A stretch of DNA of 64,000 bases from Caulobacter sp. X (GTDB lineage Bacteria > Pseudomonadota > Alphaproteobacteria > Caulobacterales > Caulobacteraceae): contig NZ_PEGF01000002.1 of the NCBI RefSeq assembly GCF_002742635.1, forward strand, positions 1,302,001 to 1,366,000, written 5' to 3'. The first letter of the stretch is position 1. Each line of letters begins with the position of its first letter. A program made the translations under genes and the position numbers. The notes under the pieces were generated by a model. The model saw only the letters and a program-made list of their open reading frames with translations. It searched no databases and was not told where the DNA came from. Below are positions 5,240 to 14,051 of this stretch, piece by piece.

Positions 5240-6297
5240 CCTTCACCCCGCGCGAACTCCCGTACCCATGGGACGAGGTGAAGGCCCGCCTGCAGCGCGA
5301 GATCTGGCCGTTGCTGGACAAGCTACGTCTGAAGGGCAAGCCCGACCCCGCCGGCCGGATCTGGCCGCTGAACCCGCGCCGCGTCGACAAGAACCCCGGC
5401 AGCTTCAACATCGCCACCAAGCCGTTGCGCGGCATGGCCGTGGGTAGCTGGAAGGATTTCGCCAGCGACCAGCAGGGCGACATTTTCGACCTGATCGGCT
5501 TCGTTGAAGGCCTGTCGGGCAAGATGGACGTCTATTGGTGGTCGCTGGACTTCCTGGGCTTGGCCAAGGGCGAGGTGCGCACCAAGGAGCAGGCCCAGCT
5601 GGACCGCGAGCGCGCCGAACTGGAGCGCATCGCCGCCGCCAAGAAAACCGAAGAAGCCTTGGCCGAGAAATCCGCCCGCCTGTTCAAGCACTGGCTGGGC
5701 CTGCCCTCGATCGTCGGCACGGTCGCCGAACGCTACCTGGTCGAGGGGCGCGGCATCGACCTGTCGCGCCTGCATCATCCGCCCGGCGCCCTGCGGTTCA
5801 ACCCGGCCTGCGATCACATCGACGAGGAAACGGGCGAGGTGACGCGCTGGCCTTGCATGGTCAGCGCGATGACCAAGGGCAAAAGGCTGGTGGCCCTGCA
5901 CCGCACCTGGTTGCGGCCGGACGGCCTGGCCAAGGCGCCGGTCGTTCCGGCCAAGAAGATGAGCGGCCCGCCCTCGGGATCGGCCATCCGCCTGTCTTCC
6001 GGCCCGAGCGGCCTGTCGCCGACCGATGCGGCCAAGCGCGGCCGCGCGGATCCGCTGCTGATCGGGGAGGGGATCGAGACCACCCTGACCGGCGCCGTGG
6101 CGCGGCCAGACTATCGCGCCTGGGCGGCGGGCTCGCTGTCGCTGATGGGCCTGCTGGAATGGCCCGACTGTGCGTCGGCGGTCATCCTGTTGCAGGACGC
6201 CGACTGGAAGCCAGAGGCGGTCAAGGCCTTTGAAAAGGTCCATGCACATTGGGAAGCCCAGGCCAGAGGGCGCCCGCTGAAAGTAGTGAGGGCTTAG
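5236..6297 (+). CDS. DNA primase with Toprim domain
   Basis: A 353-aa phage primase of the alphaproteobacterial Toprim type. The N-terminal part (about residues 40-95, WPLNPRRVDKNPGSFNI... GSWKDFASDQQGDIFDLI) resembles the region that follows a primase zinc finger, where full DnaG-like proteins go on to recognise substrate. The C-terminal Toprim fold shows LLIGEGIETTLTG (Glu near 278) and VILLQDADW (DxD near 321-323), the metal-binding acidic residues for primer synthesis. No CHC2 zinc finger is visible. It is followed one base later by the helicase, so the two should act together. Confidence 0.85.
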   Translation: MTFTPRELPYPWDEVKARLQREIWPLLDKLRLKGKPDPAGRIWPLNPRRVDKNPGSFNIATKPLRGMAVGSWKDFASDQQGDIFDLIGFVEGLSGKMDVYWWSLDFLGLAKGEVRTKEQAQLDRERAELERIAAAKKTEEALAEKSARLFKHWLGLPSIVGTVAERYLVEGRGIDLSRLHHPPGALRFNPACDHIDEETGEVTRWPCMVSAMTKGKRLVALHRTWLRPDGLAKAPVVPAKKMSGPPSGSAIRLSSGPSGLSPTDAAKRGRADPLLIGEGIETTLTGAVARPDYRAWAAGSLSLMGLLEWPDCASAVILLQDADWKPEAVKAFEKVHAHWEAQARGRPLKVVRA

Positions 6298-6298
6298 G

Positions 6299-8170
6299 GT
6301 GGGACAGGATTTCAACGATCGCGTGAAGGGCAAGAGCGCCGCCGAGCGCGAGGCCGCGTTGCGCGCCATCGCCACGGACCTTGCGCTGGATGACGTGGAT
6401 CTGCAGCACCTGCGCGACGCGGCCAAGAACGACCCGATCCCCGGCGCGCCCATGGACATCAACGGCGAGCCGGTCGAGCCGGGCCAATGGCGCGACATGG
6501 GCTTTGTCGATCGCATCACCGGCCTGCCGCCGAACTGCCCAGTGACGCCGCTGGGGAAGGCGGGCGATATCGTCTATGTGCTCGACACCCTGGGCGAGGT
6601 GGCGACCCTGAAAGCCAGATCCAGCGGCAAGGGGCCGATCGGCTATCTGTTTGGCGGGCGCAGCGGCTATCTGGAATGGGCCTGGCCGCGCTTTGGTAAA
6701 GCCGGCAAGAACGGCGTGCGCCCAGTGGTAGGCTGGGAAGCCGACGACGCGCGCCAGGCGCTGGTGGACGCCTGCAGCTGGAAAGGCGTGTTCGATGACG
6801 TCGATCGCGTACGCGGGCGTGGGGCCTGGCTGAACAGCGACGGCAGCTTGATCTATCACGCCGGCAACCGCGTGCTGTGGTGTGGACAATGGAAGCACCC
6901 GGGCGAGCTGGGCGATTGGGTGTTTCCCGCCCGCACCCCGATCATGGGCCCGCAGCCAGGCGCGGCCGATCCGGGCGAGATCCGCACGCTGCAGGACATG
7001 CTGGAAACCTGGAACTGGACGCGGGGCGAGCTGGACGCGCGCCTGTTGCTGGGCTGGATCGCGGCGGCGCTGATCGGCGGCGCCCTGGACTGGCGCCCGA
7101 TGGTGTTCCTGACCGGCGACGCCGGCACGGGCAAGAGCACGCTGCAGAAGCTGATGGGCGCGGTCATCGGGCGCGGCCTGGTCAGCAGCGTCAACACCAC
7201 GGGCCCGGCGCTCTATCAGCGCCTGAAACACGACGTCGTCCCGGTTAGCGTCGACGAGCTGGAGAGCGAGGCCGATACGCGCGTCGCCGACGTCGTGATC
7301 AAGCTGGTGCGCACGGCCGCCAGCGGCGGCAAGATCAGCCGCGGATCCAGCGACGGCGTGGCGCGCGAATACGAATGCCGCAGCGCCTTCGTCCTTTCGG
7401 CCATCAATCACCCGCCCTTGAACGGCCAGGACGAACAGCGCCTGGCGATCCTGGCCTTGCGCCCGATCGAGCGCGCGGCCGTGGATGGCCTGTTCGAGGG
7501 CGTGGACCCTCAGCGCATCGGAAAGGCGCTGCTGCGCCGGATGATCGACGGCTGGCCGCGCTGGGCGCGCACGCTGAAGGCCTATCGCAAGGCCCTGATC
7601 GAGGTGGGCGGCCACACTGGGCGCAGCGCCGATCAGTTCGGCCCGATGATCGCGGCCTGGCACATCGCCTTGCACGACGAGGAGCCGAGCGCCGAGCTTT
7701 TGGACTACTGGGTCAAGGCCCTGGACGTCTCGACGCTGAAGGAAACCAACGGCCAGGCGCCCAACTGGCGTCAATGCCTGAACCACCTGGTGGACGTGCA
7801 GCCCGACGCCCTGCGCACCTATGCGAATAAGTCGCTCAGCGGCTACATCGAGCAGTTCCGCGACAAGAACTACCTCGACGACCTGGTAGCGCGCGTGCGG
7901 GATCTGGGCTTGGCGATCAGCTTCCCCAAGGGCGCGCCCGATACCTGGGAGAACGCGCGCCTCTTCGTCCCGACCACGCACCCGGAGGTTTCCAAGCTGT
8001 TCGCCGGCACGCAATGGGCCGGCCGGCCGGGCGCCGGCGGCGTGTGGGCCTCGGCCCTCCTTCAGGCCCCCAAGGACGTGGCCCAGGCCGGCGTCTGTGG
8101 CCGTGGCCTCGATCGCGAGCGCAAGGGCGTGATGATCCAGCTAGCGGCGGTGTTTGGGCCCGGCGGCTAG
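6299..8170 (+). CDS. Replicative helicase/ATPase, SF3/D5-like
   Basis: A 623-aa P-loop ATPase. Walker A is GDAGTGKST (about residues 274-282), an acidic Walker B follows as PVSVDELES (about 315-322), and SAINHPPLN (about 368) fits the sensor-1 asparagine of SF3/D5-type helicases. The N-terminal third precedes the ATPase core and is unassigned; the C-terminal part ends in a glycine-rich segment. It starts with GTG one base after the primase stop. Together they form a primase-helicase pair; the presumed origin lies about 1 kb downstream. Helicase polarity cannot be told from sequence. Confidence 0.85.
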   Translation: MGQDFNDRVKGKSAAEREAALRAIATDLALDDVDLQHLRDAAKNDPIPGAPMDINGEPVEPGQWRDMGFVDRITGLPPNCPVTPLGKAGDIVYVLDTLGEVATLKARSSGKGPIGYLFGGRSGYLEWAWPRFGKAGKNGVRPVVGWEADDARQALVDACSWKGVFDDVDRVRGRGAWLNSDGSLIYHAGNRVLWCGQWKHPGELGDWVFPARTPIMGPQPGAADPGEIRTLQDMLETWNWTRGELDARLLLGWIAAALIGGALDWRPMVFLTGDAGTGKSTLQKLMGAVIGRGLVSSVNTTGPALYQRLKHDVVPVSVDELESEADTRVADVVIKLVRTAASGGKISRGSSDGVAREYECRSAFVLSAINHPPLNGQDEQRLAILALRPIERAAVDGLFEGVDPQRIGKALLRRMIDGWPRWARTLKAYRKALIEVGGHTGRSADQFGPMIAAWHIALHDEEPSAELLDYWVKALDVSTLKETNGQAPNWRQCLNHLVDVQPDALRTYANKSLSGYIEQFRDKNYLDDLVARVRDLGLAISFPKGAPDTWENARLFVPTTHPEVSKLFAGTQWAGRPGAGGVWASALLQAPKDVAQAGVCGRGLDRERKGVMIQLAAVFGPGG

Positions 8171-8211
8171 CCAGCAACAGGCCGCATAGGCCTAAGACAA
8201 AAGGAAGTCGC

Positions 8212-8856
8212 ATGACAACGCACGAACAAGAGCTGGAAATAGCGCGCCAGGCGACGCAAGGAACGTGGAAGGCCGAAGGAACGGTTTACGAGCACATGAT
8301 CTCCGAGCTTCGGGCGGTCGAGCCCGGATCGGAGCGCGGCATTGCCCAGTTCTGGCAACACGCCAATGGATACGCCGACGCCAGGTTCTGCGCCCACTTC
8401 AACCCCACCCGTGTCTCCGAGCTGCTGGAGGAGAACGAGAGACTGCGAAAGGAGGCTGAGGGCCGCGCGCGTGCAGACGCCAACTATCGCGCCCGGTGGA
8501 AGCGCGACGATCTATTCAGGTCGCTGGATGAAATCAGGCGCCGGTTCGCCGGCCTTCGTCCAGGCGACGCCGAAGAACTAGCCGAGTTGCAATCGCGCTG
8601 CCTGATAGCCGAGACCGAACGCGAAGCCGCCGAGGATCGCGCTGCGAGGGCGGAAGAGGCGATGCGTGAAGCGGCTGACGAGCTGAAGATCGCCGCTCGT
8701 CAGAACGAGTTGTCGGCGAACATCATGCGCGATCCGGCGCGGACGGGCGGTTGGGTGGGCGCTGAGCGCACGGCGGCGGCCTTTGATCGCCACGGCCTGA
8801 AGGTTGCGGCCATTCGTGCCAAGCTTATGCGCGCTATGTCCAAGGCCTTCGCCTAG
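8212..8856 (+). CDS. Ead/Ea22-like phage protein with coiled coil
   Basis: ATG at 8212 is chosen for the AAAAGGAAG seven bases upstream. The 214-aa product contains CAHFNPTRVSELLEENERLRKE, the conserved block of Ead/Ea22-like phage proteins (aNP--v-aLle-nerLr), followed by a long charged coiled coil (residues about 70-165, many Ala/Glu/Arg heptads) and a short C-terminal part. Ea22-like proteins are common early proteins of unclear function. It is the last gene before the hairpin/repeat region. Confidence 0.65.
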   Translation: MTTHEQELEIARQATQGTWKAEGTVYEHMISELRAVEPGSERGIAQFWQHANGYADARFCAHFNPTRVSELLEENERLRKEAEGRARADANYRARWKRDDLFRSLDEIRRRFAGLRPGDAEELAELQSRCLIAETEREAAEDRAARAEEAMREAADELKIAARQNELSANIMRDPARTGGWVGAERTAAAFDRHGLKVAAIRAKLMRAMSKAFA

Positions 8857-8899
8857 ACCGTATTCCCGCACTCTGAAGCCCACAGACGAGGAGCGGCCA

Positions 8900-9022
8900 G
8901 CCTGGCGCTCGCGAAGCGCGCCAGGCGGTGCGGCCGCGCATCCAGCTGACGCCCGCTTAGAGGGCGCGCTGCAGCGCGCTCCGCTTGCCTGAACCCCGAC
9001 CCGCTACGCCGTTGCGGTCGGG
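8900..9022. repeat. Cluster of inverted repeats
   Basis: Three strong hairpins in 123 bp: GCCTGGCGC/GCGCCAGGC (8900-8908 with 8918-8926, 9-bp stem), the perfect palindrome GCGCGCTGCAGCGCGC (8964-8979), and CCCGACCCGC pairing with GCGGTCGGG (8995-9003 with 9014-9022, one bulge). A further GGGCC/GGCCC stem follows. None is followed by a T-run, so these are not simple terminators of the ead-like gene. Confidence 0.6.
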
Positions 9023-9150
9023 CCGCCAGGCCCGCTTCTGACCACCTCGCAGGCCCGCACCCAGACCCTGATCGAGACCTATTCACAGGCCTAACCCTCC
9101 CCCCACCCTTGCCCGGTTAGCAAGAAAGAAGGCGCAGGACACCATCGAGC

Positions 9151-9404
9151 GGTCCAACCGGTCCAACCCGAGCACGGTTGGACGCTTTCGCCAGCAGCTT
9201 CAACAACTTCACAGCTATCCAACCGTCCAACCGGTCCAACCTCGCGCGCGCGCATGTGAGGAAGGGAAGGGGGTGCAAAATGCTCGCGTGTAGAAGGTAG
9301 GCTGGTTGGATCGGTTGGATGGTTGGATAGTCTATAGACCTCTGGAAATGCTCGAAAAAATAGGCAAATCGGTCCAACCTGAGTGCAGTTGGACCGGTTG
9401 GACC
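9151..9404. repeat. Iteron-like array, twelve copies of GGTTGGA/TCCAACC
   Basis: Nine-base units related to GGTCCAACC (or its complement GGTTGGACC) start at 9151, 9160, 9176, 9216, 9225, 9233, 9304, 9313, 9321, 9371, 9388 and 9396. They occur as tandem pairs or triplets with 8-9-bp spacing, in both orientations: 9151/9160/9216/9225/9233/9371 read TCCAACC on the plus strand, the others GGTTGGA. Adjacent opposite units create GGACCGG-type dyads. The array ends 8 bp before the terS start codon, so a protein bound here could also control terminase expression. Confidence 0.85.
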
Positions 9405-9411
9405 TTAAATA

Positions 9412-10002
9412 ATGGCCGATTTATTCGATCCACCCGCTCAGACGGGCGTTTTGCCGGCGGCGGGCGCGGCCGTGGGAACGGCGCGGCGAGGCCGCCCCAA
9501 GGGTTCGAAGAACAAGCGGGCGGGCGACCTGGCTGGGTTCATCGTGGCCCAGCACGAGGGGCGCACGCCTGGCCAGCAGCTGGCGGCCGTGGCCCTGCCC
9601 ACGGCCAAGGATCGGCGCGAGGCGAGGGCGCGGGCCCGCGCCCTGGGCGTGGATCCCGAGACCATGGCCATGGTGGTCAAGGCCGAGAAGCTGGCCAGGG
9701 CCATGGGCTGGGCTCAACCCGGCTTGCCGGTCCCGGCCCAGGCGCTGCGCGACGCCTGGTCGATCATGTTCGCGGCCTACAAGGAGCTGCTCCCCTACAT
9801 CCACCAGCGCCTGGCCCCGAAGGAGGCGGACAAGCCCGCCGCCGCCCTGCCGGTGATCATGATGGACGCCGAGCCCGAGGGTGGCGCACTGCCGCCTAGC
9901 GCGTTCGGCGAAGGCGAGGAAAATCAAGACCTTATCGAGTTGATCCCCGTTCAACTCTCACAGGCCAACTCTCACGTCATCGAGCAAACCCAAGAGCCGT
10001 AA
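9412..10002 (+). CDS. terS: Putative terminase small subunit
   Basis: A 196-aa protein directly upstream of the large terminase. It has an AT-hook-like RRGRPKGSKNKR (residues about 25-36), typical of DNA-binding small terminases in this phage group, followed by a helical core and an acidic C-terminal tail that could contact TerL. There is no clear ribosome binding site before ATG 9412; the DNA upstream is the GGTTGGA array. Small terminases recognise packaging sites often located within or beside their own gene, so the array is a candidate target. The call rests on motif plus position. Confidence 0.7.
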   Translation: MADLFDPPAQTGVLPAAGAAVGTARRGRPKGSKNKRAGDLAGFIVAQHEGRTPGQQLAAVALPTAKDRREARARARALGVDPETMAMVVKAEKLARAMGWAQPGLPVPAQALRDAWSIMFAAYKELLPYIHQRLAPKEADKPAAALPVIMMDAEPEGGALPPSAFGEGEENQDLIELIPVQLSQANSHVIEQTQEP

Positions 10003-10017
10003 GTCCTTGGGCTAGTT

Positions 10018-10046
10018 CGGCCGACTGATTGAAAATCAGCTGGCCG
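10018..10046 (+). terminator. Hairpin between terS and terL
   Basis: CGGCCGACTGATT (10018-10030) and AATCAGCTGGCCG (10034-10046) can pair in a long stem with one mismatch and a 3-base loop. No T-run follows, so it may be a weak terminator or an RNA-processing hairpin. The rest of 10003-10253 is C-rich and holds no gene I can support. Confidence 0.4.
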
Positions 10047-10253
10047 ACCCTGCAGCGCCTGCGCCTGGCCTGAGAAAAGGCCGACCCTCCCCCCGGTCCC
10101 TCGCCCCCCTACCCCCGAAATCGACCCGGCACCCTCAGCCCTAATGGGGGTCTGTCCGGCGGGTACACGCCCTTGAGGCCCAAGCCCCCCGCCTGACGGG
10201 TCGCCCGAACATGTCCGCCTCGAAACGGGTCAGGGTCTGGGAAGGCGGCAGGG

Positions 10254-11771
10254 GTGGCGGAGAGCGTTCAGACGATCGACCTGCGCAACTACGCGGGCCA
10301 GGTAGCCAAGGCCTACGAGCACAATCGTGCGCCGGTCTCGGTGATCGTCGGTCCTACGGGTGGGGGGAAGTCCCAGGCCTCGGCCCGGCGCATCCTCCGC
10401 GTCGCTCTCATGCAGCACCCTAGTCCCCGCGACGGGATCCGCAAGTGCAAGATTTGCTGCGTGGCGCCGACTTATCGCCAGCTGTGGGACACCGCGATCA
10501 AGAGCTATGCCAAGGTGTGGCCGATCAGCTGGGGGAAGTGGAGCGGCGCCAAAGGCGATCCAGCTGACCACGTGTTCGATCTCATGTGGCGGTTCGGATC
10601 CGGAGATTCTGAGCCTATCCATATCGAGGTCGAGTTCCGCGCCCTGCGCGACGAGAGCGCTGAAGAGTTCGTGCGCGGCCGGGAGGTCACCGGCTGGTGG
10701 ATCCCCGAAATGGACACCTTGGCCGCGGAAGACCTTCTGTCTCTGACCAGCAACCGCGTCGGCCGCTATCCCGAGCCCGAGGATCGTTGGGACCCGGAAG
10801 AGGCGACCAGGCGCGGATGGCGGCCGGCGTGGAAAGGCGTGTTCGGGGACAGCAACGCCCCGGTGCACGGCAGCTGGTTTCACGACAAATTCTATGTTCG
10901 GCGCGAGAACCGCGACGGCTTCTACGTCCAGCCGCCGGGGCTTCTGGGCGACGGGACCACCAACCCGGAAGCCGAAAACCTGCACAATCTGCGCAAGATC
11001 GAGGCCGACTATTACCGAAAAATGGCGGCGGATATGTCGGATTACGACATCGCCCGCCTGCTGATGTGCCGCCCAGGTTGGCCGCGCCTGGGCAAGCCCG
11101 TGTACATGTCGTTCGCCGACGAGGTCCACGTCGCCAAGGCCCAGCTGGAGCCCGAGCGAGGACGCAAGCTGATCATCGGCGCGGACGCCGGCCAGACCTT
11201 CAACTCGGCCGCGACGTTCAGCCAGCTGGCGTGGAGCGGCCAGCGGCGGCTGCTGGCCGAGATCTCGCCCACCGTGCGCAAGATGGACCTTCAGGAGTTC
11301 GGCCAGGAGATCCGGCGGATCAAGGACACCGTGTTCCCCATGGTCGACGAGGCGGAAATCTGCGTCGATCCGGCCGCCAAGGCTGGAATGAGCCACAACA
11401 AGGCGATCAGCCACGCCCAATACCTTCAGGCCCTGACGGGCATCGCCGTTCGCCTGGCGCCAACCAACAAGCCTGAGCTGCGTATTGGCGTGATCGAGCA
11501 GCGCCTGAAACGGATGGTGGGGCCTAGCCAGCCCGCGCTGTTGATCGACCCGCGTTGCAGCGGCGTGATCGCGGCCTACAGCGGCGGCTACCACTACGCC
11601 AAGACGGGCAACGTCTATTCGCCCCTGCCGGACAAGAAATCCGAGCATAGCCACATCGCCGACGCCGACCAGTACGCCGAATTGCTGGTCAGCGGCCTGG
11701 GCCTGGGCGGCGGCTTTATCCCCCCCTCCGCGCAAGGCCACCAGAATGGCCCTGGTGTGATCCTCGACTAG
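10254..11771 (+). CDS. terL: Terminase large subunit
   Basis: A 505-aa DNA-packaging motor. The ATPase half has Walker A GPTGGGKS (residues 33-40) and a Walker B-like WWIPEMDTL (about 148-156). The nuclease half has an RNase H-like acidic set: LIIGADAGQ (about 308-313), CVDPAAKAG (about 371) and HIADADQYAE (about 466-474). Length is normal for phage large terminases. GTG at 10254 follows a purine-rich GGCGGCAGGGG. It packages phage DNA into proheads with TerS and the portal. Confidence 0.92.
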   Translation: MAESVQTIDLRNYAGQVAKAYEHNRAPVSVIVGPTGGGKSQASARRILRVALMQHPSPRDGIRKCKICCVAPTYRQLWDTAIKSYAKVWPISWGKWSGAKGDPADHVFDLMWRFGSGDSEPIHIEVEFRALRDESAEEFVRGREVTGWWIPEMDTLAAEDLLSLTSNRVGRYPEPEDRWDPEEATRRGWRPAWKGVFGDSNAPVHGSWFHDKFYVRRENRDGFYVQPPGLLGDGTTNPEAENLHNLRKIEADYYRKMAADMSDYDIARLLMCRPGWPRLGKPVYMSFADEVHVAKAQLEPERGRKLIIGADAGQTFNSAATFSQLAWSGQRRLLAEISPTVRKMDLQEFGQEIRRIKDTVFPMVDEAEICVDPAAKAGMSHNKAISHAQYLQALTGIAVRLAPTNKPELRIGVIEQRLKRMVGPSQPALLIDPRCSGVIAAYSGGYHYAKTGNVYSPLPDKKSEHSHIADADQYAELLVSGLGLGGGFIPPSAQGHQNGPGVILD

Positions 11772-11780
11772 GGCGAAGAC

Positions 11781-12128
11781 ATGAAGGTTCAAGGCGATCC
11801 GACCGCGACACCGATCGGCGGCTTTCTGGGCTACGACCTAGCCGCTGGCGTGACGATCTCCGCCGGCCAGACAACGGCGCCGGTCGAAGGCGTCGCCGCG
11901 GGCTCGTACCTGCTGGCGATCCTCGCGACGAATTGGAACGGCGCGACGATCAAGCTGAAGTTCCTTGGCCCGGACGGGGTCACCAACATGGACGCCAAGG
12001 ATGCGGAAGGAAACGCCGCGTCCCTGAGCGCTAACGGCCATCTGGGCGTCGTGGTGGGCGGCAACGCCACCCTTTGCCTAGAGGCGACCGGTGGCGCTCC
12101 CACGGGCGTCTATGCGTCGATCAGCTAG
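11781..12128 (+). CDS. Small glycine/alanine-rich virion-like protein, 115 aa
   Basis: ATG 11781 follows GGGCGAAG after the terL stop. The product is beta-rich with many Gly, Ala and Thr (SAGQTTAPVEGVAAGSYLLAI, LGVVVGGNATLCLEATGG), the look of a decoration or fibre-associated protein. No signal peptide or membrane segment. It opens a block of accessory genes inserted between terL and the portal, which are usually closer together. Function not assigned. Confidence 0.65.
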   Translation: MKVQGDPTATPIGGFLGYDLAAGVTISAGQTTAPVEGVAAGSYLLAILATNWNGATIKLKFLGPDGVTNMDAKDAEGNAASLSANGHLGVVVGGNATLCLEATGGAPTGVYASIS

Positions 12129-12137
12129 GGGGAAGCC

Positions 12138-12299
12138 GTGCCGCTATCCAAAGCCTATGGCCTGCAGCGGGGATGGCCGATGGCCCCCGGTCTAGGCCCC
12201 AACCCCAACAAGGGTGGTGGGGTTCCCTTCGGCGCAGTCTTCATCGGCGGCGTGCCCGTCACCATCAATGGTGTCTATCCCGTCATCGGAGGCAACTAG
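12138..12299 (+). CDS. Tiny glycine/proline-rich phage protein, 53 aa
   Basis: GTG at 12138 has a strong AGGGGGAAG upstream. The product reads VPLSKAYGLQRGWPMAPG then a Gly/Asn/Pro-rich stretch and ends VYPVIGGN. Its last G is the first base of the GTG that starts the SGNH protein, so the two are coupled. Such short glycine-rich products precede fibre-like proteins in some phages, but I assign no function. Supported by ribosome binding site and coupling. Confidence 0.6.
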   Translation: MPLSKAYGLQRGWPMAPGLGPNPNKGGGVPFGAVFIGGVPVTINGVYPVIGGN

Positions 12300-14050
12300 T
12301 GGTCCAGAGCCGATATGACACGAGCGTCGCCGCAGACCGAGCGGCCATCCAGGCAGGCCTGGCGGCGGCCGGTATGGCTACGAGCCTGCGCACCGCCATG
12401 GAGACGTGCGCGGCCCGCGCCGACGCCGGAAACCTGCTGACCCGGCCGGTCAATGCTGCGGCGGCGACGGTGACGAGCCCGACGTCGAACCCGTCGACCA
12501 CGGGCCTGACCAACCTCCTCCCGACCAACTCGGGATGGTTCGCCCGCTACACCGGCAACACGACCGTCGGCAGCAAGGTCATCACCAACCTGACGCGCGT
12601 CAGTGGCGACTTCCTGCTGAATTTCGCGCCTGGCATGCCGGTTTCCGAGAACGCGCCGACGAACACCAAGCCGGCCAGTGTTCCGAACGGCACCTTCATC
12701 GTCGCGTCTGACAACACAGCTGGCACGCTGACGATGAACAAAGAGGCCCTGGCTACCACCACGGGCGTGACCATCAATATCTTCCCGTCTGGGATCAACA
12801 TCGTCGGCGGCTACGCCGCCAGCTACTACGGCTCGTTCGCCCCGGCGGGGGCGACGACTGGCAACGGCGTCAATCCTCCGACGGCTGTCGCGCAATACTA
12901 CATCCCGGTCATCCTCGAATTTGAGACCGACGCGGCCGACCTGAAGCCAGGCTCGACGCAGATCGTCCTCAAGGGCTTCAACAGCAACGCCAACGCCGAC
13001 TTCCGGTATCGGATCGCGATTAACGGGGCCTATCTGACCAGCGCGCCCCAGCCGTTGGGCGCGACGGGCGACGCCAATTTCTACCTGACCATCACCCTGA
13101 CCAAGCCAGGGAAAAATCTGGTGCGGATCGAGCTGCCGTCCCTGGCTACGATCAATTCGCTCTGGGTCGCCACGGGGGCGCGTGTCAGCAAGCCGGTCAG
13201 GACGCCGGCCGTTTATGCCGCGATCTACACCGACAGCTTCGGCCTGGGCGGCGGCTACAACTTCTGGGCTCCCGCAGGTCGGTCTATCCAACTTTGCGAG
13301 ATGATGGGGTGGGAACCCCTCCTCGTAGGTGTTAGCGGCACGGGCTACACGGCGGGCAACCTCGTCGGAGCCTATAGCTGGGCCTCGTCGCAGCACCTTG
13401 ATGACCTCCTGACGCTACCTTGCGGCCCGGTCATCGTTGACGGGTCGATCAATGACGCAACGGCGACGTCGAGTGACATTACGGCGGGGGCGATTGCGAC
13501 CTTCCAGGGCATCCGCGCTCGCCTGCCTAACGCCCCAATCTACGTGATTGGCGTCACGGCGACGACAGGTATTCCGTTGTCCACGACCAGGGCTCAAGAA
13601 GCCGCCATTCTCTCGGCCATCAACACTGTCGCCGACGACAATATGTGGTGGATACCGGTTTCAAGCGATCCGGCTGGGCCGTGGCAGACGCCCAACGTCA
13701 ACACGACCTTCGCCGGGGGCGGCTACTCCAACGGCGCGGCGTTTACCGGATCGGTCTCGGGTCAGGTTCTGACGGTCTCGGCCATGACGACCGGGACCAT
13801 CTTGGAGGGGCAGACAATCAGCTTCACGGGCATCACCGGGTCGCCGAAGATCACCCTCAACGGCACCGGAACCGGGCAGACCGGGACCTATGGCTTGAGC
13901 ATCGATCAGGGGACCATCAGCTCTCGGGCTATGCAGTCCGGCGACACGGCGCACCCGGCCGACAACTTTACCAACTGCAACGCCTCGCAGAACCTGGCGT
14001 CGCGGGAGGCGGCTGCGATCCGCGCGCTGTTGCCGCAGTTGCGGCGCTAG
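12299..14050 (+). CDS. SGNH/GDSL-type hydrolase, probable virion-associated esterase
   Basis: A 583-aa protein starting at a GTG coupled to the tiny upstream gene. The N-terminal ~290 residues are Ser/Thr/Gly-rich and beta-like, resembling a capsid- or tail-binding module. The C-terminal half has the SGNH blocks in order: nucleophile Ser313 in IYTDSFGLGG, a GVSGTGYTAG glycine block, Asn385 in DGSIND, and the Asp549-x-x-His552 pair in GDTAHP. An insertion rich in Thr/Gly separates the last blocks. Phage SGNH enzymes deacetylate host surface sugars, so this may be a depolymerase-like adsorption protein; the substrate is unknown. Confidence 0.75.
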   Translation: MVQSRYDTSVAADRAAIQAGLAAAGMATSLRTAMETCAARADAGNLLTRPVNAAAATVTSPTSNPSTTGLTNLLPTNSGWFARYTGNTTVGSKVITNLTRVSGDFLLNFAPGMPVSENAPTNTKPASVPNGTFIVASDNTAGTLTMNKEALATTTGVTINIFPSGINIVGGYAASYYGSFAPAGATTGNGVNPPTAVAQYYIPVILEFETDAADLKPGSTQIVLKGFNSNANADFRYRIAINGAYLTSAPQPLGATGDANFYLTITLTKPGKNLVRIELPSLATINSLWVATGARVSKPVRTPAVYAAIYTDSFGLGGGYNFWAPAGRSIQLCEMMGWEPLLVGVSGTGYTAGNLVGAYSWASSQHLDDLLTLPCGPVIVDGSINDATATSSDITAGAIATFQGIRARLPNAPIYVIGVTATTGIPLSTTRAQEAAILSAINTVADDNMWWIPVSSDPAGPWQTPNVNTTFAGGGYSNGAAFTGSVSGQVLTVSAMTTGTILEGQTISFTGITGSPKITLNGTGTGQTGTYGLSIDQGTISSRAMQSGDTAHPADNFTNCNASQNLASREAAAIRALLPQLRR

Positions 14051-14051
14051 A

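Larger units (their letters stand above)
8857..9411. other. Non-coding, hairpin- and repeat-rich region between replication and packaging genes
   Basis: No credible gene occupies these 555 bases. The left half is GC-rich and holds several hairpins. The right half holds twelve copies of a GGTTGGA-type repeat and a comparatively AT-rich tract (about 9330-9370) that also contains the palindrome GTCTATAGAC (9330-9339). Repeats, an AT-rich tract and position right after the DnaA-like, primase and helicase genes fit a replication origin. Position right before the small terminase also fits a packaging site. I cannot choose between them from sequence. Confidence 0.7.

Noticed and set aside
5323..8014. 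Long leftward open frames (398 and 597 aa) opposite the primase and helicase genes
   Set aside because: They are low-complexity, Ala/Gly/Arg/His-rich mirror frames typical of high-GC DNA and lie fully opposite genes with clear catalytic motifs.
9117..9377. Leftward 86-aa frame across the GGTTGGA array
   Set aside because: It is built from the repeats themselves and has no ribosome binding site; better treated as non-coding.
9151..9404. The GGTTGGA array as a CRISPR
   Set aside because: Units are 8-9 bp, often directly adjacent and in both orientations, with no uniform spacers and no cas genes.
10211..10423. Rightward 70-aa frame overlapping the start of terL
   Set aside because: Low-complexity Gly/Arg-rich sequence overlapping a clear terminase start; no independent support.
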